This document shows positions 59,200 through 64,000 of a DNA stretch of 64,000 nt, piece by piece. The notes beneath the pieces are model-generated. The model was not told the origin of the DNA. It searched no databases and saw only the letters and a program-made list of their open reading frames with translations. This DNA comes from Heterocephalus glaber (taxonomy: Eukaryota > Chordata > Mammalia > Rodentia > Bathyergidae): positions 4,564,842-4,628,841 of the forward strand of contig NW_004624748.1 of NCBI RefSeq assembly GCF_000247695.1, written 5' to 3'. The first letter of the stretch is position 1. Each line of letters opens with the position of its first letter. A program made the position numbers and the translations under genes.

Positions 59200-60480
59200 G
59201 CAGATTAAATGCCTGTCGCCGAATAGGTTTCTGTGGATTTGCCAGCCCGCAGCTGAAGTTTACCTTCACCGCTGTACAAAGACGCGGCACGCACGCGCAA
59301 GAAAATGGGCAAGTGAACTGCCAAAGAAGTGAACAGCCATGATTCTGCGCATGTGCAAGGCATGGCGGGTGGGTCTGCGCATGCGTAAACGCAGGGACAG
59401 CAAGAGGGTGGGGGTTAAGAGGCGGTATTGACAGCTGTGGAAGCAGCCCGCGTTCCCGGCATGCTCCAGGGCGGCGGGGTTGGCTCTAACGAATTTGAAT
59501 GAGGAGCCTCAGCGCTTTCGGCGCCATTTTCGAGTGATGCCTGATCTCATCAATCTAGCGGGAGAGACGGGATAACCTGTCCGAGAGTATAGCACCACTA
59601 AGACCACGCCGAAAAATCACTAAAAAAATCACCAAAAATAACTTACAGGAAAGAGCAGGCCGCGGAACTTGGCCAGCGTTGGCGCAGTCGGTAAGAACCT
59701 ATAGAAGTAGCAGAGCGGTACTCGGAAGGTGGCAGTGATGGGGTACAGGGAGTGGGCGCTGGGCCCGCCCCCACTTAATCACAAAAATTCCCTAGAGATA
59801 GGGTAGGGGATAACTTGGCCGTCTGCGAATGAGCGGCGGTGGGCCCGATGTGGCGCGAGCGCCGAGGGACGGGGGCGGGGGGAGGGGAGCTACAGTTTTG
59901 AGCGGGACGAAGAAGGCTGCAGCCAAGCCGCCGCCTACCAGCGGATCTGTCAATAAGACCCCCAGCCCAAGGCTGGGACGCGGCGGGGTCTCCGCTGGGC
60001 CCAGGCGCCCTGACAGGAGAGAGGAACGCACATTTCCCCCCATTTCCGAACTGAGCTGCCTTTGCAGTTTTCCCGACCCTCGGATGGCCGTCTTCTTTTG
60101 ATAAGAAACTTAAGTGGATGGAAAATTCAGGGACCCGGAGTAACGGGTGCCTCCGGTCGGAGTTAGTCCTCCCCCACCCCAGGCACCCAGCCATCTACCT
60201 TTGACTCTGCTTCTCGAGGGCCCCAGGAAAGTGTTTCGCATGCCTGCTGTCCTCCCTGGGCGCCTCGTCTCGGTGCGTCTTTTTAGGTGGGAATAGGACC
60301 GGCCACTCCTGGCGCTTCCTAGCTGGCTGCGTGGGGCGGGGACAGGCTTTTGAGGTGGTAGCGGGCTCCTAGGAAAGATGCTGGACTTTCGCTTCTTGTT
60401 CGAGATTTGTCCTTAGCCTTCCCGGCGTTGTCCTTTCGGAGGGGGAGGGGTGTTCAGGGTGAGATAAAAGATGGGGCTTT
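59200..60480 (+). promoter_or_regulatory. Housekeeping-type CpG-island promoter
   Basis: The island has no TATA box and carries NRF1-like GCGCATGTGC (59347-59356) and GCGCATGCG (59377-59385), further GCACGCACGCGC upstream (59288-59299), a YY1-like GCGCCATTTT (59521-59530) and several GGGCGG boxes downstream. This combination is typical of ubiquitously expressed RNA-processing, mitochondrial or chromatin genes. CpGs stay frequent to about 61.4 kb, giving a long unmethylated shore on the plus-strand side. Confidence 0.85.
59500..59690 (+). other. Probable non-coding first exon of an unidentified plus-strand gene
   Basis: The YY1-like GGCGCCATTTTCGAG usually lies at or just after the start site, so transcription probably begins near 59500-59530. 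The segment runs through an unusual A-rich part (AAAAAATCACCAAAAATAAC) to GGCGCAGTCG and a strong donor GTAAGAACC at 59691. A 12-codon upstream ORF (ATG 59537, TAA 59573-59575) is present, and no long frame crosses the donor. The exon is therefore probably 5'UTR, with the start codon in a later exon outside the window. I do not recognise the gene. Confidence 0.6.
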
Positions 60481-63400
60481 GAGCTAACTATTTTCTTGTC
60501 TGATCGAAACCTTGAAACTTGTCTCGAAGAAAGAAAGCAATCTGTGAAACTATTGATGTTTGCCTCCAGAAAAGTCTTTTAGGACAACTTTACTGGTAAT
60601 TTTGATAGCCCCACCTTTTCTTGAGAACTCTTGACGCTGAGGCGGAGAGAAAAAAGAGGAATTGTCTTTTCCGTTAGTGATTTTTTTTTCTTAGCTGTTG
60701 GTGTTTATCAACTGTTAGTCTCAGCTTATGAATAAAGGGAGCTAGTGACGGCTTTAACGGTAATACTTCATGGGTAATAATAGCATTTATAAAAATCCCA
60801 TTTTAAGCGTTCATTACATATCGAATACCTTTTCTGCGCTGAAGGCACCACTAGATTAACTCTTCGATGGTGGGATGTTTTGCGTGTGGGGCGCACGGCT
60901 CTGCATTGAAAATATCGTGGAGATGCTTTTTGCAGCAGCTATTCAATTCGCAAAGAGGAATAACGCTTCCTGGGAACAGCAGTGACACGCTCTTTAGGAC
61001 TGTCAGCCTATGGAGTTTAACTCTGAAAGCAATACAACGATTAATTTCGTATATTTCCATGAAGACTGGGGGACCCACCCTCACTCAGTATCTTTTCCGG
61101 AGGAGAATAGGAGAACGAAATGTAATGTTTTTCAAATTGTATCTAACGCAGCGCTCTAAATCCTGGACTTCTTTACCTACTGATTGGCTGGAAGGAAGCG
61201 GGACTGGGGGGGTGTTGAATGTTAAACGCTAGATTATTTTTCTCGACCTACCGTAAAATTGTATTATTAGTAGAAGAACCACAGAAATAGGTACAAAACG
61301 TTAAGACAGGGAGTTAAAGAAAAGTTAGTGTTTAATAGGTTTTTTTCCTTCCATAGGGGACTTTCGGATGGTTCTGAAATGTATATTAAAAGTAAAACTG
61401 AAGGGGCTGTTTTCCCAAAGTTGTATTTCTGCTGGCTGAAATTACAAAACCTATGTATTTGCTGTGTTCCTATTGGTTAAAAACTAAGTGAAGGATTTAG
61501 GGTGTTTTTTTTCCTTAGATAAAAAATTTCCATCTTAAACTACATGTATTTGCTGAATGCAGATGACTGGAGAGTTATTTTGATGAAAAGAAACTTTAAT
61601 TTTCTTAATGCTAAATCATTTTTTCCACATGCTCCATAAAATTGCATATATTTTTAGAATTTTCCTTAATTCAGTCATTGCAGTGGAGTTTAAATTTTAA
61701 TTTGCAAGACTTATGTTTAATTTAGCTAATAGAACAAGTAAGTATGAACAGGTGCATAGTATATGTGATTGCATTCCTTTGATAAAAAAATATATCTTAT
61801 ACCTCAGTGCATGTGTTTTATTTGGTTGGTTTTCAATTGATTTTTGTTTATTGTTGCTTGAGACAGCCATCAATATATTATCAAGCTTGTCATTCCATTT
61901 AATTGCGTCTTGATATGAGGCGGGTGTGGTTTTTAGAGAAAAGACAGTAAACTAACAACTGTGCTAACAACTGTTGCTGCTTTAGAAAAATTTTAAATTT
62001 CACAAGAATATATATCCTTTTATGAATAGTAATTGAAATTTTGAAAGTGTATTTTATATTAAGTCAAATACACATTGTAAGAAAATGTTCATATAAAAAC
62101 ATCTAAGACTTACAAACTCTATAGGACTGTAAATTTATATAAATAAGCAGTATAGTTGAGTATAAATTATGCTGTTTTGTATTGTGTTCATAACAATAAT
62201 TGTGATCATTGAACCCGTATTCATTACCTTTTTTTCAAAGCTCTGTTTTCGATCATTTCTTGAAAATTTTCTAAGAGGTGCTGCCTATCCTCCAAAATTT
62301 GATGTAATGAAATTTGTAGGATATCTCATTTCTGTTTTAAATGTCTTTATACCTAGAGTACCAGGAATAGTGGGGCTTGATTTTTATGATTGGCCTTTGT
62401 TTTTGTATTTTAATTTTCATTCCCTTGTGTGACTGGGAGAGTGTTTACGGGTAGGGGGAAACTTTGGATTCCTCTGGACTGGTTAAGTGTACTTTTTTAG
62501 AGCTTTAGTTTATGGGTGATGGGTGAAGATTATTTTGTTTAATAAGGCACAGTTTGAAAGAAGTGTTGAATTCCCTTAAGATACTTAAAGGTTTTGAACA
62601 CACTATCACCCAAATAAAATCTACACCATTCAAAATATTTTCCCTATTATGTGATGCTGGGTAAATAAAGGAAGATTTTGGTGTTGTACTTGCAAACATG
62701 TAGGTTTTAGTCCAAAGGATAAATTTTTTTAATGTTTATATGCGGTTAGTTATCTGTGTTTCTCTATAGAAATTGATACAGTAGTTCTAACTTGTTTTCT
62801 GCTCTATTGTAAGGACCGAGAAAGTCATTACTACAGGAAAACAATGGTGGGGAATGATGCTGCTACAGTAGTTCATCTTTTCTTTAAAGCTAGATTTACA
62901 TACTGTGGGGAGAGGGAACAAGAAAAGGTATCAGACTTATAATATTTCATTAGGCCTTACAGCTGTTTTTTTGTTAAATCCAAGTAAAAGTCTAATTTTA
63001 GACTTTTTTTAATGCTGTTGACTGGTCTTCATTGTATATTTCCAAAATGTAGCCTCGAGTGTTTGTATATAATACTGTGTATTTTCTAATCAGATTAATA
63101 TCAGTTTTAATGTTTATCAAGAACCACATCTAAGGATGAAAATTTCAGAGTAGCTTTCGCATTCTGGATTCCTTGTTTTGTGTACTACATTTTTGGTTTT
63201 GTTTTATGAAGGCATATGTAAATTTTTATTTCTATTTATTGGTTCCTAGTAACTATTCAGAATGTCACAAAATATTTTAATTATGAAATATCCGTCAGTT
63301 GGTTGAGTTTACAAAAAGAAAAAAAAATCACCAGAGACCATATTAGCTATTTCTTCTATGACACATAAGCTTTCACCAATTGGATTGTAAATTTAGTTTT

Positions 63401-64000
63401 GAAAAAGTCAGTTGTATTCTTAAACTATTACTGACTTAAAATGGTTTCTTGTCTTCCTTTTTTCCTTTTGTTTAGTGACAACTTCACATTGATTTCTTTT
63501 TTACCCTTTTTGGGAGAAAGATTAGTCTGATTATAACTAGAACACACATGTTAGGATTGTCAGAATATATGTGTAGTTTTGTCTCGTTTCTTTTTTTTTT
63601 TTTCAAACTGAGCAAACTTAGAAACACTGTGCTTTACAGCTAATTTTGGCACATAATTAGAAGTCTAAAACTGTGATTGCTGAAATTTTGTTGTCCCAAA
63701 TCTCATGAGGCCAAAGAAAATCAGTAATCAAATACTACTTTATTTCGAATAATGTTGAAAAGAAGATAAAGTGACAGCCGTTACATTAAAATGGAGATTG
63801 TTAGGCTAATAACATCATATTTAGAATAGCATATTACTAATATGTGTAACAACCTGATTGTATGTGCAAAAGACTGTAGATCTATAAATAGTGCTTTCTG
63901 GTAGAAAAATGACTTTTTTTTTACCCCATAGTGTTTGCTTGTTTCACTTTTGGTGTTTTTCTAGTAGTATTAAAGATGTTTTTAAGTGTCTTCCTTTTAA
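59691..64000 (+). other. Likely first intron of the 59.5-kb gene
   Basis: After the donor the sequence passes from CpG-rich (to about 61.4 kb) into AT-rich DNA. No second exon with credible acceptor, open frame and donor was found. Frames at 60867-61232 (121 codons) and 62169-62432 (87 codons, hydrophobic, T-rich) resemble no known protein. No SINE, L1 or LTR copy is recognisable in this 4.3 kb. Confidence 0.5.

Noticed and set aside
62169..62432. 87-codon hydrophobic frame in the putative first intron
   Set aside because: T-rich DNA gives F, L, I and V by composition. There is no splice context or known family.
1..64000. CRISPR arrays, operons, phage or plasmid functions
   Set aside because: The base composition, SINE/LINE content, microsatellites and CpG islands are those of a mammalian chromosome. 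No regularly spaced direct repeats with unique spacers exist.

Overview
This 64 kb window is mammalian nuclear DNA, almost certainly rodent. The main evidence is a dense population of tRNA-derived ID-type SINEs, monomeric 7SL-derived B1 SINEs and fused B1-ID dimers, on a background of older MIR, L2, L1, MaLR-type LTR and DNA-transposon copies. The youngest ID copies share an unusual body (GCCTCGCAAGC or GCTGCGCAAG after the A box, then GTTCGATCCCCGGTACC) that differs from the usual mouse, rat or squirrel ID. A Castorimorpha or other non-murid rodent is my guess, not a demonstration. No prokaryotic-type gene, CRISPR array, tRNA gene, rRNA gene or intact protein-coding ORF was found. The longest open frames lie in low-complexity, GC-rich or SINE sequence.

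Layout. 1-10 kb is AT-rich intergenic or intronic DNA with SINEs, MIR/L2 remnants and a nested LTR insertion. One 112-bp stretch at 2329-2440 on the minus strand has canonical splice borders and encodes a hydrophobic segment, so it is a candidate coding exon. From about 10.2 to 20.6 kb is a block of separated CpG islands (about 10.4-11.5, 13.3-14.6, 15.8-16.7 and 17.4-20.2 kb). The whole interval 8.3-21.6 kb holds no young SINE, and its AT-rich valleys still hold CpGs. This resembles the unmethylated, Polycomb-type domain of a developmental or stimulus-regulated gene, yet no recognisable coding exon lies in it. It carries a CRE palindrome, an AP-1/MAF-like site and two identical MEF2/TATA-type 10-mers.

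21.6-59 kb is repeat-rich and gene-poor. It holds about twenty ID insertions, many with target-site duplications and several nested; a minus-strand L1 of about 4 kb interrupted by four IDs and by a 100-N assembly gap; four L2 segments; hAT and pogo-like MITEs; and two L1 3' ends that each carry a duplicated 3'UTR module.

At 59.2-60.5 kb is a second, housekeeping-style CpG-island promoter with NRF1- and YY1-type motifs. It is followed by a plausible non-coding first exon (about 59.50-59.69 kb, plus strand) ending at a strong GTAAGA donor. The remaining 4.3 kb to the window edge would be its first intron. I could not identify this gene or the developmental-type locus by name.
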